From NCBI RefSeq assembly GCF_014750685.1, contig NZ_JAAXGE010000014.1, positions 186,001 to 250,000 of the forward strand: a stretch of 64,000 bases of DNA, written 5' to 3'. The notes beneath the pieces were generated by a model, which worked only from the letters and a program-made list of their open reading frames with translations, searched no databases and was not told the origin of the DNA. Shown here in pieces: positions 34,046 through 44,676 of the stretch; the stretch's first letter is position 1; every line of letters starts with the position of its first letter. Origin of the DNA: Bacteroides sp. GM023. GTDB lineage: Bacteria; Bacteroidota; Bacteroidia; Bacteroidales; Bacteroidaceae. Position numbers and translations under genes: made by a program.

Positions 34046-36470
34046 AAAATCAGAATTATATAGTACTCTTTGGCGTAGTTGTGATGAACTGCGTGGAGGG
34101 ATGGACGCTAGTCAATACAAAAATTATGTATTGACTCTGTTATTCGTTAAATACGTTTCAGATAAAGCAAAATATAATGTAGAATCGCTGATAGAAGTTC
34201 CTGAAGGTTGCTCTTTTGATGATATGGTCAACCTAAAGGGAAAAACGAACATTGGCGAACAAATGAATATTAAACTTGCGGCATGGGAAGAAGCCAATGA
34301 TTTAGACGGGATGTTTAAAGAGGCAGACTTCAGCGATGAGAGCAAGTTAGGCAAAGGGAAAGATTTAGTTCAGACAGTAAGCAACTTAATCGGCATATTT
34401 CAATCCTCAGGATTGAATTTTGGGAAAAATCAAGCAAGTGATGACGATTTAATGGGTGATGCCTATGAATATTTGATGAAGCACTTTGCCACTGAAAGCG
34501 GAAAGAGTAAAGGACAGTTTTATACTCCTGCGGAAGTAAGCAGAGTAATGGCAAAAGTGATCGGATTAAATAAGGAAACACGCCCCAATGTGTCCATATA
34601 TGATCCAACATGCGGATCGGCATCGCTATTGCTACGCGCTTTATCCGAAGCGTCGAATGGTGCTGCTTTGTATGGGCAGGAGTATGATATTACTACTGTG
34701 GGATTGGCGAAAATGAATATGATATTACATGGGTATGAGACTTATGATATTCGTTCCGGCGATACGCTTAACAATCCTCAATTTATAAAAGATGATAATT
34801 TAACGACATTCTCCTACGCCGTGGCAAATCCTCCATTCTCACAGAAATCATGGCTTAAGAGTGCAAAGACAAATGATAAATATGAACGTTGGAATGAACA
34901 CATGATAGGAGTACCTCCCGAAAAAAATGGCGACTATGCCTTTCTGCTTCATATCATTCGTTCGTTGAAAGATAAAGGAAAAGGAGCATGTATTCTTCCG
35001 CATGGTGTTTTGTTTAGAGGTAATGCTGAGGCTGATATCAGAAAATATCTTATAAAAAGAGGCTATATAAAAGGAATTATTGGATTACCTTCAAACCTCT
35101 TCTACGGAACAGGAATTCCTGCCTGCATTATAATTATTGATAAAGAAGATGCAGCAAGCCGTAAAGGCATATTTATGATAGATGCCAAAAATGGATTTGT
35201 CAAAGATGGCAATAAAAACCGTTTACGGGAACAGGATATTCGGCGCATTGTTGATACATGGGATGCTTTTGAAAATGTGCTTCATTATGCCCGATTTGTA
35301 AAAAACGAAGAGATAAAGAAAAATGAATATAATTTGAACCTGCCTCGCTATATTGATGCAGAAAACGATGAAGTAATCCATAACATTGAGGCTCATCTAA
35401 AAGGAGGTATTCCGGAACACGATATAAAACAGTTTTATCGCTATTGGGAAGCATGTCCTTCTTTACAACAAGTCCTATTTAAGAAGGACAACAGAAAAGG
35501 ATTTTTCCAATTTATCCCTGATAAACAAAATATAAAAGAAACAATAAACAATCACCCTGATTTTGATAACCAACATAGAGAGCTGTTCCAAAGTTTTGCG
35601 GAATGGAGCCATATTTGGTCGCCTCAATTCGAGACTCTCCGACCAAATTCTTTCAATCCCAAACAAATGATTGAAGACATGGGTGATTCTGTATTGGAAA
35701 AATTTGCTAATTCTAAATTGGTTGATAAGTATGATGTGTACGACCAATTGATGAATTATTGTGCGGAAACACTTCAGGACGACCTTTATTTAATTGAATC
35801 AGACGGTTGGAAAGTACAAACTTATGTACCTCAACCAATAGAGAAAAAGAAGAAAGAATGGGCAGAGGAAAAGCCGAAAAAAGAAAAGGAAGCCAAAACA
35901 ATAAAGGATATTGCATGCGACTTACTTCCTGTTGATTGTATTGTAGATGAATACTTTTCGACCGAAAAAGAGAAAATCGCTTTTTTAGAAGAAAAGCTAT
36001 TAAGCACAGAAACTAACCTGAATGAGTTGGTAGAAGAATATTCCGACTCCTATTTAGATGCAAGTAATTATGCGGATAATAAACTAAATAAAGGAAATGT
36101 GCAGAAAAGGCTGAAAATAGCAGAAGGCAAAGAAGCTAAAATATTGCAGGAATATATCAATCATTCCAATATTATTGCCGGTTATAAAAAGCAGTTGAAG
36201 GATAATAATTCCGACTTGTTGGAGCAAGTGCTTCAGAAGTACACCTCTCTCTCCGAAGAAGAAATAAAGAAATTAGTAACAAACAAATGGTTAGTAGCTT
36301 TTGGGAATAGATTAGCCTCTGAAATCCAACAAGTAAGTCAATCATTAAACAGCCAGCTAGAAAGTTTGGAAGAACGTTATGAACAAACTCTACCAGAAAT
36401 AAACAAAGAGGTAGATCTGTTGGAGACTAAAGTAATGCAACATTTGGAAAAGATGGGATTTCAGTTATGA
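34035..36470 (+). CDS. hsdM: Type I restriction-modification methyltransferase (M subunit)
   Basis: This is an 811-aa adenine-N6 methyltransferase. It has the HsdM N-terminal helical domain, the SAM-binding motif YDPTCGSASLL (about 189-199) and the catalytic NPPF (265-268). The C-terminal ~250 residues are coiled-coil rich and longer than in classical HsdM (about 500-530 aa). That extension probably contacts HsdS. The stop overlaps the hsdS start (ATGA), as usual for this operon. Confidence 0.95.
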   Translation: MAIKKSELYSTLWRSCDELRGGMDASQYKNYVLTLLFVKYVSDKAKYNVESLIEVPEGCSFDDMVNLKGKTNIGEQMNIKLAAWEEANDLDGMFKEADFSDESKLGKGKDLVQTVSNLIGIFQSSGLNFGKNQASDDDLMGDAYEYLMKHFATESGKSKGQFYTPAEVSRVMAKVIGLNKETRPNVSIYDPTCGSASLLLRALSEASNGAALYGQEYDITTVGLAKMNMILHGYETYDIRSGDTLNNPQFIKDDNLTTFSYAVANPPFSQKSWLKSAKTNDKYERWNEHMIGVPPEKNGDYAFLLHIIRSLKDKGKGACILPHGVLFRGNAEADIRKYLIKRGYIKGIIGLPSNLFYGTGIPACIIIIDKEDAASRKGIFMIDAKNGFVKDGNKNRLREQDIRRIVDTWDAFENVLHYARFVKNEEIKKNEYNLNLPRYIDAENDEVIHNIEAHLKGGIPEHDIKQFYRYWEACPSLQQVLFKKDNRKGFFQFIPDKQNIKETINNHPDFDNQHRELFQSFAEWSHIWSPQFETLRPNSFNPKQMIEDMGDSVLEKFANSKLVDKYDVYDQLMNYCAETLQDDLYLIESDGWKVQTYVPQPIEKKKKEWAEEKPKKEKEAKTIKDIACDLLPVDCIVDEYFSTEKEKIAFLEEKLLSTETNLNELVEEYSDSYLDASNYADNKLNKGNVQKRLKIAEGKEAKILQEYINHSNIIAGYKKQLKDNNSDLLEQVLQKYTSLSEEEIKKLVTNKWLVAFGNRLASEIQQVSQSLNSQLESLEERYEQTLPEINKEVDLLETKVMQHLEKMGFQL

Positions 36471-38317
36471 AAGTACTCAAAAAAGGATATAAAGATACAG
36501 AAGTCGGAGTTATTCCTACGGATTGGCAAATAAGAAATATTGCCAATTCATGCTCAATTAAAGCAAGGATTGGTTGGCAAGGTTTAACAAAATCAGAATA
36601 TCAAAAATTTGGAGAGTTTATCTTAATTACAGGAACTGATTTTAAAAATGGTACTATTTGTTGGGAGACTTGTTCATTTGTTTCCAAGTATAGATATGAA
36701 CAAGATAGATATATTCAAGTACAAATAGGTGATGTGTTAATAACTAAAGATGGAACAATCGGTAAAGTCGCATTTGTGAATGAATTGCCATATCCTAGTA
36801 CATTAAATAGTGGCGTATTTGTTGTACGCCCTTTAGACAAGGATATTGACAAAACATTTTTATCGCTCATTTTTAAATCAAAATATTTCGATGATTTTTT
36901 GGACAAATTGATTGCAGGCTCTACAATAAACCATTTATATCAAAAAGATTTTGTAAGCTTCAATTTCCCAATTCCTTCAAAGCAAGAGCAACAAGCCATA
37001 GCGGAAACCCTTTCCGATATTGATGCTTTGATAGATGTTTTAAATAAACAGGTTGAAAAGAAAAAGAATATTAAACAAGGTGCAATGCAGGAGTTACTTA
37101 CTCCAAAAGCAAATTGGGAAATTAAGAAATTAGGTGACGTTAGTTACATTGTCGGAGGAGGAACGCCTAGTACATTCAATTCGGATTTTTGGGATGGTGA
37201 AATAAATTGGTTTACTCCAACAGAAGTTGGAAGCCATAAATATTTGTTTTCAAGCCTACGAAAAATAACTGAAATGGGATTAAGAAGTTCATCTGCCCTT
37301 ATTTTACCTATTAATACAATATTGTTGACTTCAAGAGCCGGAATAGGAGACATGGGGATTATAAAAACACCAGCTGCAACAAATCAAGGTTTTCAATCGA
37401 TCATATGTAAAGACATGGTTAGCAGTGAGTTTATTTATTATCTTATGCTCACAAAAAAAGAGGAACTTTTAAAAAATGCTTCTGGTAGTACATTCTTAGA
37501 AGTAAGTTCAAAGAAAGTGAGGAATATTGAGATCTCAATTCCTAAATCAAAACAAGAGCAAACAGCTATTGCTCAAATTCTAACTGATATGGATAATGAA
37601 ATTGAGCAGTTAGAGAAGAAGCGGGATAAATATCTGAATATAAAATCGGGAATGATGCAGCAGTTGTTAACTGGACAAGTACGGTTGATAAATACTACCT
37701 CTTGTTCAGAAGCAGAAGAGGCAGAAATTAAGAATTATTCGACAGATAATAAGAAAAAACATAGTAAGCAATTTGAGGAAGCAGTTATAATCGGTTTCTT
37801 GGTCGATAAATTTGGTTCAGCAGCAGAACCATTATCCCGTTTTATGTACACAAAGCTATCATATCTTATTCATAGAAAATATGATTGTACAGTTGTTGAT
37901 TACAAAAAGTTCGCTGCTGGACCTTATAACCCCAAATCAAGATATGGAGGTCCTGAAAAAATTGGAAAAAAGAATGAATATTTCGATTTGGTAAAAGATA
38001 CTAAGGGTTATGATGCTTTTATCCCTCAAAAAAAGATCCAAGAAGCAGTAGATTATTTTATCCAATGGTATGGAGCAGATATTCAGAAGTGGATTGAGGA
38101 GTTTCGAAAATGCAAGCCGTGGGATTTGGAAACATTAGCAACGGTAGATATGGCAATAAACGATTTGGAAGAAAAAGGAGTAAAAGTGACTGTTAGTACA
38201 GTGAAAACATATCTTTCTTCCATACCTAAATGGAAAGCAAAATTAGATAAACCGCATTTTTCAGATGTACACATTCAAAGAGCAATCAATGAGAGTATAA
38301 GACTATTTAAAATATAA
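36467..38317 (+). CDS. hsdS: Type I restriction-modification specificity subunit with extra C-terminal domain
   Basis: This 616-aa protein has two target-recognition domains (from ~15 and ~215), each followed by a conserved helix (KQEQQAIAETLSDIDALI and KQEQTAIAQILTDMDNEI). Classical HsdS ends after the second helix, at ~400-420 residues. Here about 190 more residues follow, including RFMYTKLSYLIHRKYDC, then FAAGPYNPKSRYGG. That part faintly resembles the DUF4065/Panacea domain found in antitoxins. No second hsdS or invertase is present, so specificity switching by inversion is unlikely. Confidence 0.9.
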   Translation: MKVLKKGYKDTEVGVIPTDWQIRNIANSCSIKARIGWQGLTKSEYQKFGEFILITGTDFKNGTICWETCSFVSKYRYEQDRYIQVQIGDVLITKDGTIGKVAFVNELPYPSTLNSGVFVVRPLDKDIDKTFLSLIFKSKYFDDFLDKLIAGSTINHLYQKDFVSFNFPIPSKQEQQAIAETLSDIDALIDVLNKQVEKKKNIKQGAMQELLTPKANWEIKKLGDVSYIVGGGTPSTFNSDFWDGEINWFTPTEVGSHKYLFSSLRKITEMGLRSSSALILPINTILLTSRAGIGDMGIIKTPAATNQGFQSIICKDMVSSEFIYYLMLTKKEELLKNASGSTFLEVSSKKVRNIEISIPKSKQEQTAIAQILTDMDNEIEQLEKKRDKYLNIKSGMMQQLLTGQVRLINTTSCSEAEEAEIKNYSTDNKKKHSKQFEEAVIIGFLVDKFGSAAEPLSRFMYTKLSYLIHRKYDCTVVDYKKFAAGPYNPKSRYGGPEKIGKKNEYFDLVKDTKGYDAFIPQKKIQEAVDYFIQWYGADIQKWIEEFRKCKPWDLETLATVDMAINDLEEKGVKVTVSTVKTYLSSIPKWKAKLDKPHFSDVHIQRAINESIRLFKI

Positions 38318-38322
38318 GACCT

Positions 38323-41300
38323 ATGGATTCTCACATTGGCGAAAAAGAAATTCGGACACAAAAACGTTTAATCGGACTATTCGAGAAACGTTTAGGCTAT
38401 ACTGTTCTGGGCGATTGGAAAGATCGTGAGAATAGTAATATAGAAGAAAAACAGTTGAAGAAGTATCTAAAAAAGAAAAGATATTCCGATTCCGAAATTA
38501 CTAAAGCAATCGCAATTCTTAAACGTGGTGCGAATGATTTGAGTGACGGCTTGTATCAAGCCAATTTGAGAATTTATAATCTTTTGCGCTATGGAATAAA
38601 TATCTTGCCAGAAGTGGGTGAGCAAAAGAAATTCGTCCATTTGATAGATTGGAATAATCCTCACGAAAACGATTTCTACATAGCAGAAGAAGTAACCATA
38701 AAAGGAAAAGAAAAAGCAACAAAACGTCCAGATTTGGTCATTTATGTCAATGGTATTGCTTTAGGTGTTATTGAATTAAAACGTTGTACGAGCTCTGTCC
38801 ACAATGGTATCCGTCAAAATCTGGATAATCAGAAAGATGCTTTTATTCCTCATTTTTTCACTACCATGCAGTTCCTTTTTGCGGGCAATGATACCGAAGG
38901 ATTATATTATGGAGTAATTGATACACCCGAAAAATTCTGGCTTCGTTGGAAAGAAAGTAATTCTAAAGAGAAAAATGAATTAGATAGAAGTACTCTTCAG
39001 GTCTTTGATAAAGAGCGTATCTTAGAGCTAATCCATGATTTCATTATTTTCGACGGGGGACGGAAAAAAGCATGTCGTCCAAATCAATTTTTTGGAATAA
39101 AAGCAGCACAACCTCGTGCTAGAAATAAAGAGAGTGGTATAATCTGGCATTCACAGGGTTCCGGCAAAAGTCTAACAATGATATGGCTTGCACGTTGGAT
39201 CCATGAAAATATAGATGACGCACGTGTAGTAATCATAACCGACCGCGATGAATTAGACAAGCAAATCGAAAATGCTTTCAAAAATGCAGGCGAAGAAGTA
39301 AAAAGAGCTAAAAGTGGTTATCAATTAATTGGTATGCTGAATAATGCCAATCCTTGGCTTATTTGCACACTTATCCACAAATTCGGAAAGGGTTCAGCCG
39401 ACGAAGAACAAGACATATATGGCAAAAAACGTCGAAAACCATTAGATAAGTATTTGGAAGAAGTTGCAAATTCGCTACCTACCGATTTTAAGGCTAAAGG
39501 CAATTTGTATGTGTTTGTAGATGAGTGCCACAGAACTCAAGGTGGTTACATGCACGAAGCTATGAGAAAAATCATGGGTGATGATATGATGTTGGTCGGT
39601 TTTACAGGAACTCCATTGTTGAAAACAGAAAAAAAGACCTCGTTAGAAACCTTTGGTAGCTATATCCATACCTACAAATTTAATGAAGCCGTAGAAGATA
39701 AGGTTGTTTTGGACTTACGGTATGAAGCTCGAAATGTGGAGCAATATCTTGGTAATAAAAACAAAATAGACGAATGGTTTGAGAAGCGAACGTTAGGCCT
39801 TTCCAATGTTGCTTCTGCTATATTGAAGCAACGTTGGGCTCGTATGGAAAAACTGTTTAGCAGTAAAGAGCGAATACAACGTATTGTTGCTGATATTTGT
39901 CAAGATATGGATACTAAGCGAGCCTTAGCGGGTGGTTATGGTAATGCCATGCTTGTTGCCGACAGCATTTATCAAGCTTGTCGTTATTGGGAAGTATTTC
40001 AAGAAACAACATTGAAAGGATATTGTGCGGTTGTTACAAGCTATGGTGCAGAACTGAACGACATAAAAGGCGAATGTGTAGGTGAAGGAAAAACCGAAGA
40101 AGAATTCAAGTTTGATATCTACAAAAAAATGTTGGATGGTAAAACGCCGGAACAATATGAAGAATGGGCTAAAAAAGAATTTATAGAAAATCCAGCTTCA
40201 ATGAAACTCCTTATTGTAGTTGATAAGTTATTAACCGGATTTGATGCGCCTTCGGCAACATATCTATATATTGATAAAAATATGGTAAATCATAATCTGT
40301 TTCAAGCTATTTGCCGTGTAAATAGAGTGAACGGTGAAGAAAAAGATTATGGTTATATTATAGATTATCAGGATTTATTCAACTCAATAGCCTCTTCTAT
40401 TAAAGATTATACAACCGAAGCATTTGAAGAGTACGACCAAGAAGACATACAGGGACTGCTTACCGATCGCCTTCAAGAAGGTCGAAAAGCACTAGAAGAT
40501 GCATTACAGGCAGTTGTTACATTGTGCGAGGTTGTTTATCCGCAAACTCGTGAAAAGTTTTTTGAATACTTCGTTTACAGCGAATCAACTCCTTATGAAC
40601 TACAACTAAAAGAGAGAGAGGACAACGCAGAAAAACGTGATAAGTTATATAAGTTAGTGAGTAATCTGGTCAGAAAATACATTGATATTGCTAATGATAT
40701 CTATGCTGCCGGATATACTCAGGAAGAAGCATCTAGAATAAAAGAACAGGTTGATTTTTATAATGATCTGAAAGACGAGATTAAACTAAAAAGCGCTGAT
40801 GCTATAGACCTTAAGATGTACGACCCTGCCATGCGTCAGCTAATTGATGCTTATGTCAGAGCTGATGATAGTGAGGAATTATTGGAATTTAATGATACTT
40901 CATTTCTTGATTTGGTCGCAATAGCAGGAGAGAATGCTTTTGGAAAACTACCTAAAGGAATTCGGAACAATTTGAAATCCATAGCAGAAACTTTGCAGGC
41001 AAATATGCGTAAGGTTTTCATTTATGAAAGACCAAACAATCCTGCATATTATGATAAGTTATCGGATATTTTACAAAAGTTGATAGATGAAGTCAAACAG
41101 GGAAAGACAGATTATAAAGAGCATATCAAAAAGCTGATTGAACTTGTTCAGAACAATAAAAATAAAACTCAATTCACATATCCGGAAAAGATAAAGACTG
41201 ATGCACAAAAAGCTTTATATGATAATTTAGATAAAGATGAAGAATTGACATTAGTTGTCCACAATAGTATACTTACAAATGCAATGGATGGATGGAAAGA

Positions 41301-41424
41301 TGGGATTCCGCCGACAAAAACAAAAAAAGTAAGGCGGGCTATCGCTAAGGCTATGGAACTGCAAGAAAACAATGAGAGAGTTACTGATATTCTAAACATT
41401 GCGAAAGGGCAAGGAGAATATTAA
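38323..41424 (+). CDS. hsdR: Type I restriction endonuclease (R subunit)
   Basis: This is a 1033-aa motor nuclease. The N-terminal nuclease has Asp137 and Glu151-x-Lys153 (PDLVIYVNG to VIELK). The SF2 motor has Walker A HSQGSGKS (276-283), the DECH box (400-403), GFTGTP and downstream motif VI (FQAICRVNR). With HsdM and HsdS it cuts unmethylated foreign DNA at a distance. The following metalloprotease gene starts at its stop codon (TAATG). Confidence 0.97.
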   Translation: MDSHIGEKEIRTQKRLIGLFEKRLGYTVLGDWKDRENSNIEEKQLKKYLKKKRYSDSEITKAIAILKRGANDLSDGLYQANLRIYNLLRYGINILPEVGEQKKFVHLIDWNNPHENDFYIAEEVTIKGKEKATKRPDLVIYVNGIALGVIELKRCTSSVHNGIRQNLDNQKDAFIPHFFTTMQFLFAGNDTEGLYYGVIDTPEKFWLRWKESNSKEKNELDRSTLQVFDKERILELIHDFIIFDGGRKKACRPNQFFGIKAAQPRARNKESGIIWHSQGSGKSLTMIWLARWIHENIDDARVVIITDRDELDKQIENAFKNAGEEVKRAKSGYQLIGMLNNANPWLICTLIHKFGKGSADEEQDIYGKKRRKPLDKYLEEVANSLPTDFKAKGNLYVFVDECHRTQGGYMHEAMRKIMGDDMMLVGFTGTPLLKTEKKTSLETFGSYIHTYKFNEAVEDKVVLDLRYEARNVEQYLGNKNKIDEWFEKRTLGLSNVASAILKQRWARMEKLFSSKERIQRIVADICQDMDTKRALAGGYGNAMLVADSIYQACRYWEVFQETTLKGYCAVVTSYGAELNDIKGECVGEGKTEEEFKFDIYKKMLDGKTPEQYEEWAKKEFIENPASMKLLIVVDKLLTGFDAPSATYLYIDKNMVNHNLFQAICRVNRVNGEEKDYGYIIDYQDLFNSIASSIKDYTTEAFEEYDQEDIQGLLTDRLQEGRKALEDALQAVVTLCEVVYPQTREKFFEYFVYSESTPYELQLKEREDNAEKRDKLYKLVSNLVRKYIDIANDIYAAGYTQEEASRIKEQVDFYNDLKDEIKLKSADAIDLKMYDPAMRQLIDAYVRADDSEELLEFNDTSFLDLVAIAGENAFGKLPKGIRNNLKSIAETLQANMRKVFIYERPNNPAYYDKLSDILQKLIDEVKQGKTDYKEHIKKLIELVQNNKNKTQFTYPEKIKTDAQKALYDNLDKDEELTLVVHNSILTNAMDGWKDGIPPTKTKKVRRAIAKAMELQENNERVTDILNIAKGQGEY

Positions 41425-42119
41425 TGGAGCGAATAGTTGTAAATAACATTCCGATTGAAGTTGAATATAAAAAGATTAAAAATATTCACTTATCGGTTTA
41501 TCCTCCTAATGGAAGGGTTCATATTTCCGCACCGGAAACGATGAAACCCGATTCCGTGCGTTTATATGCCATTTCAAAACTAAGTTGGATAAATAAACAG
41601 AAGGAAAAAGTCCTTCAGCAAGCAAGGCAAACTCCTAGAGAATATGTTTCAGGTGAAAACCATTACTTCAAAGGACAACGCTATCGCTTAAAAGTCATAT
41701 ATCACAAAGACGTTCCTAAAGTTGGATTAGGTGGGAAAAAGTTTATCAATCTTTATGTGAGAGAAGATTCAACCGTTGTTAAGCGAGCAGAAGTCCTGAA
41801 GGAATGGTATCGAAAAGAGCTAAGGGAAACTTTATCGCCTTTGGTTGAGAAATGGTCGCAAATATTACAAGTATCTCCTAAACACTGGGAAATAAAACAA
41901 ATGAAAACAAGATGGGGAAGTTGCAATACACGAACAAAAAGACTTCTTTTTAATCTTGAATTGGCAAAAAAACCAACTCATTGTATTGAGTATATTGTCG
42001 TCCATGAACTCGCTCACTTAATTGAACGGCAACATAATGAACTATATATTTCAACACTAAACACTCAATTACCTCAATGGGAAGTGTATAGAGACGAATT
42101 AAATGAATTTATAGTGTAA
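41424..42119 (+). CDS. YgjP/SprT-like metallopeptidase of the RM operon
   Basis: This 231-aa protein has the zinc site His194-Glu195-x-x-His198 (VHELAH) and the RWGSCN segment typical of YgjP/DUF45 (M48-like) proteins. Such genes often follow hsdR. Their role is unknown but may involve limiting the nuclease, as ClpXP does for EcoKI. The gene overlaps hsdR by one base and closes the RM operon. Confidence 0.85.
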   Translation: MERIVVNNIPIEVEYKKIKNIHLSVYPPNGRVHISAPETMKPDSVRLYAISKLSWINKQKEKVLQQARQTPREYVSGENHYFKGQRYRLKVIYHKDVPKVGLGGKKFINLYVREDSTVVKRAEVLKEWYRKELRETLSPLVEKWSQILQVSPKHWEIKQMKTRWGSCNTRTKRLLFNLELAKKPTHCIEYIVVHELAHLIERQHNELYISTLNTQLPQWEVYRDELNEFIV

Positions 42120-42182
42120 GATTCATATCTTTGCATAAAGATAAAACGATTACAAAAAATATGATTATAAAATATTAGAAGT

Positions 42183-43544
42183 ATGGAATTAGAAGTTCGT
42201 TTTACAGTAAAAGGAAAAAGCATTGAATACCCCTTTACGGTTATTGATTTGGGTGAAGGTGATTTATTTCTATATTCTAATTATGGAAATGAAGAGTTTA
42301 AATATAAACTTAATAATAAAGAGGGGAATCTTTCGCTATCAGATCAAAATAAATATCCTTTTGAAGAAGATGAATCTATCGTAGAAGAAAGGCTTGTTGG
42401 ATTATCCTCAGCTTGGCTTGAAGCGAAATCTCAAGGATTTGAAAATGAATCAGATTTTGATTCTGGGTATTTATCAAAACCAGGTTATGGTCCTGACGAT
42501 ATTTTTGTTGAAAACAAACCATTTTCTTTAAGACAAATTGTTGACTTAATAAATGACGGTGATATTGATCTTTCGCCTAATTTTCAAAGAAATTTTATCT
42601 GGGATAAAACACGACAAAGTAAGTTAATTGAATCTATTCTTCTTGGCCTACCTTTGCCATCTATATATTTAAGCCAATATGAAGACGGAAGATTAACAAT
42701 TGTTGACGGTTTGCAAAGATTGACAACTATAAAACATTTTTTAGAGGACAAACTTGTATTATCAAATTTGGAATATTTAGAGAAATGCAACAACAAAAAG
42801 TATTCCGAATTAGAAAGCGTTCTTTCTCCTTTAAGATTAAGACGATTTGGGCAAACTCAGATTATGTGTTTTGTGATAGATTATCGTTCACCAAGTAAAC
42901 TTAAATATGATTTATTCAAAAGATTAAATACAGGAGGGAAACCTCTTAATAACCAAGAAATAAGAAACTGTCTATCCAGGCCGCATTTGCAAAATGTTTT
43001 ACATGAAATGGTGAAATCTGATGCTTTTAAAAATGCGACCAATGGAAGTGTTAAAGACACTAGAATGGAAGCTCAAGAAGCGGCACTTAGGTTTATCTAT
43101 TTTTACGATCAATATAATGCATCAAATCCAATTGGAAACTATAATGGGTATATGGATGATACTTTAGATGGTTTTGTTGATTATTTAAATCAGGTAAAGG
43201 ATGTTGGTAAATACATTAATATCTACGAAAACGCCCTAAAATGCTCTTATTATTTATTTCAAGAATATACTTTTAGAAAAGTATTTCCTGATGGAATTGG
43301 TGGACGAAGAACCCCAATTAATAAATTACTAATGCTCAGTATAACCGTCTTGTTAAGTAGGTACAGTTATGATTCAATAGAATCTAAATATGAAAAAGGA
43401 TGTCTAATTAGACCTTTAGCAGATATTATTCTAAATAATAATGAATTCTTTAATGCCATAACATGGAGTACTAACTCAAAATGGAATATCAATACAGCAT
43501 TCATTATACTGAAAGAAGAATTGCTTAATATTTATTTAACCTAA
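42183..43544 (+). CDS. DUF262-domain protein without a nuclease tail
   Basis: This is a 453-aa protein. After ~90 unusual N-terminal residues comes a DUF262 (GmrSD/ParB-like) domain: LSPNFQRNFIWDKTRQSKLIESI, then TIVDGLQRLTTI with Asp175-Gly-Leu-Gln-Arg179, where the family has DGQQR. The DUF1524 HNH half found in GmrSD-type enzymes is absent. DUF262 binds nucleotide and is frequent in phage defence (GmrS, BrxU, SspE). Here the effector may be a neighbour, since an ATPase gene and an E3-like protein gene follow within 10 bp of one another. A TATCTTTG box (42126-42133) could be its promoter. Confidence 0.75.
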   Translation: MELEVRFTVKGKSIEYPFTVIDLGEGDLFLYSNYGNEEFKYKLNNKEGNLSLSDQNKYPFEEDESIVEERLVGLSSAWLEAKSQGFENESDFDSGYLSKPGYGPDDIFVENKPFSLRQIVDLINDGDIDLSPNFQRNFIWDKTRQSKLIESILLGLPLPSIYLSQYEDGRLTIVDGLQRLTTIKHFLEDKLVLSNLEYLEKCNNKKYSELESVLSPLRLRRFGQTQIMCFVIDYRSPSKLKYDLFKRLNTGGKPLNNQEIRNCLSRPHLQNVLHEMVKSDAFKNATNGSVKDTRMEAQEAALRFIYFYDQYNASNPIGNYNGYMDDTLDGFVDYLNQVKDVGKYINIYENALKCSYYLFQEYTFRKVFPDGIGGRRTPINKLLMLSITVLLSRYSYDSIESKYEKGCLIRPLADIILNNNEFFNAITWSTNSKWNINTAFIILKEELLNIYLT

Positions 43545-43550
43545 TAAGCC

Positions 43551-44675
43551 ATGATTTCACGATTTAAAATAAATGGATTTAAATGTTTTAATGAAGATAT
43601 ATTTGAGCTGAATGATATTACCATTCTTTGTGGGAATAATGGTGCTGGAAAAAGTAGTGTTATTCAGGCTTTACTTCTAATAAGACAAGCTGTTGAGAAT
43701 AATTCATTCATCCAAGAAGAACATTACAATTTAGAACATTGGAATAACTCTCGTGTCTTTTTGAATGAAAATTTTGAGTTAGCTTTGGGGATTACAGATG
43801 AAATATATAATGAAAAAGCAACGAATAATATTGAAATTACATTAGATTCGCATTTTTTTAAAATACCCCTACCTGAGGAAAATAATACATCGGATTCTGT
43901 TGTTATTCAGCATGAATTATTAGCGGAAGATTTAAGCCATTTTCTTTCATATAAAGAATTTTACTATTTAAATGCAGAAAGAATAGGACCTCGTTATAAT
44001 TCAGATACACATTATTCTAATTTTATCCACTGTGGATACAAAGGTGAATTAACAGCACAAGCATACTTAAGAAAAGGTTTTTATAAAGTGCAAAAAGAAA
44101 AAATATATAACCAAACTCAAAAAGATAATTTCCAGATACAAGTAGATGAATGGCTTAGTTACATTTGTTCTGGTACTGCAACAGTCAAAGTAGAGCCAAC
44201 AAGTCAATTAAGTAGTCAAATAAGGCTTAGAAATAGTAAAACAGGGCACACTGCAACTGCTACAAATATTGGTTTTGGAATAAGCTACCTTCTCCCTATT
44301 ATTATAAATGGATTAATTGCAGAAGAAGGTAGAGTTTTTATAGTTGAGAATCCAGAAGCACACCTCCATCCAAAAGCTCAATCAAATTTGGGCTTCTTTC
44401 TGGGACAATTGTCTACTGCTGGAGTAAAAATTATAATAGAAACACATAGTGAACATATTATTAACGGCATTAGAAGAGCTTGCTTATCTGAAAACATACA
44501 ATTAAATCATGAGGTTGTGAATATTTATTTTTTCAAAGGGTTTAAAGAAGATTTTTCTGTAGATTATCATTTAATAAAAATCCTAAAGAATGGAGACCTC
44601 AGTGATTTTCCTGTTGATTTTTTCGATCAAACGAGACAGGATTTATTTGAAATATTAAAATTATCTCAAAGATAA
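43551..44675 (+). CDS. DUF3696-type OLD-like ATPase
   Basis: This 374-aa ABC/SMC-type ATPase has a Walker A GNNGAGKSS (28-36), a signature-like region (GFGISYLLPII), a Walker B/EN box FIVENPEAHLHP (about 263-274) and an ETHSEHIING switch. DUF3696 proteins are relatives of OLD/RloC/PtuA ATPases that control effectors in phage defence. It has no nuclease domain of its own (no Toprim). It is located 6 bp after the DUF262 gene and 1 bp before the putative ribonuclease gene, so the three are surely co-transcribed. Confidence 0.85.
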   Translation: MISRFKINGFKCFNEDIFELNDITILCGNNGAGKSSVIQALLLIRQAVENNSFIQEEHYNLEHWNNSRVFLNENFELALGITDEIYNEKATNNIEITLDSHFFKIPLPEENNTSDSVVIQHELLAEDLSHFLSYKEFYYLNAERIGPRYNSDTHYSNFIHCGYKGELTAQAYLRKGFYKVQKEKIYNQTQKDNFQIQVDEWLSYICSGTATVKVEPTSQLSSQIRLRNSKTGHTATATNIGFGISYLLPIIINGLIAEEGRVFIVENPEAHLHPKAQSNLGFFLGQLSTAGVKIIIETHSEHIINGIRRACLSENIQLNHEVVNIYFFKGFKEDFSVDYHLIKILKNGDLSDFPVDFFDQTRQDLFEILKLSQR

Positions 44676-44676
44676 A

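Noticed and set aside
36467-38317. Invertible hsdS locus
   Set aside because: Only one hsdS gene is present and no recombinase or second set of target-recognition domains lies nearby.
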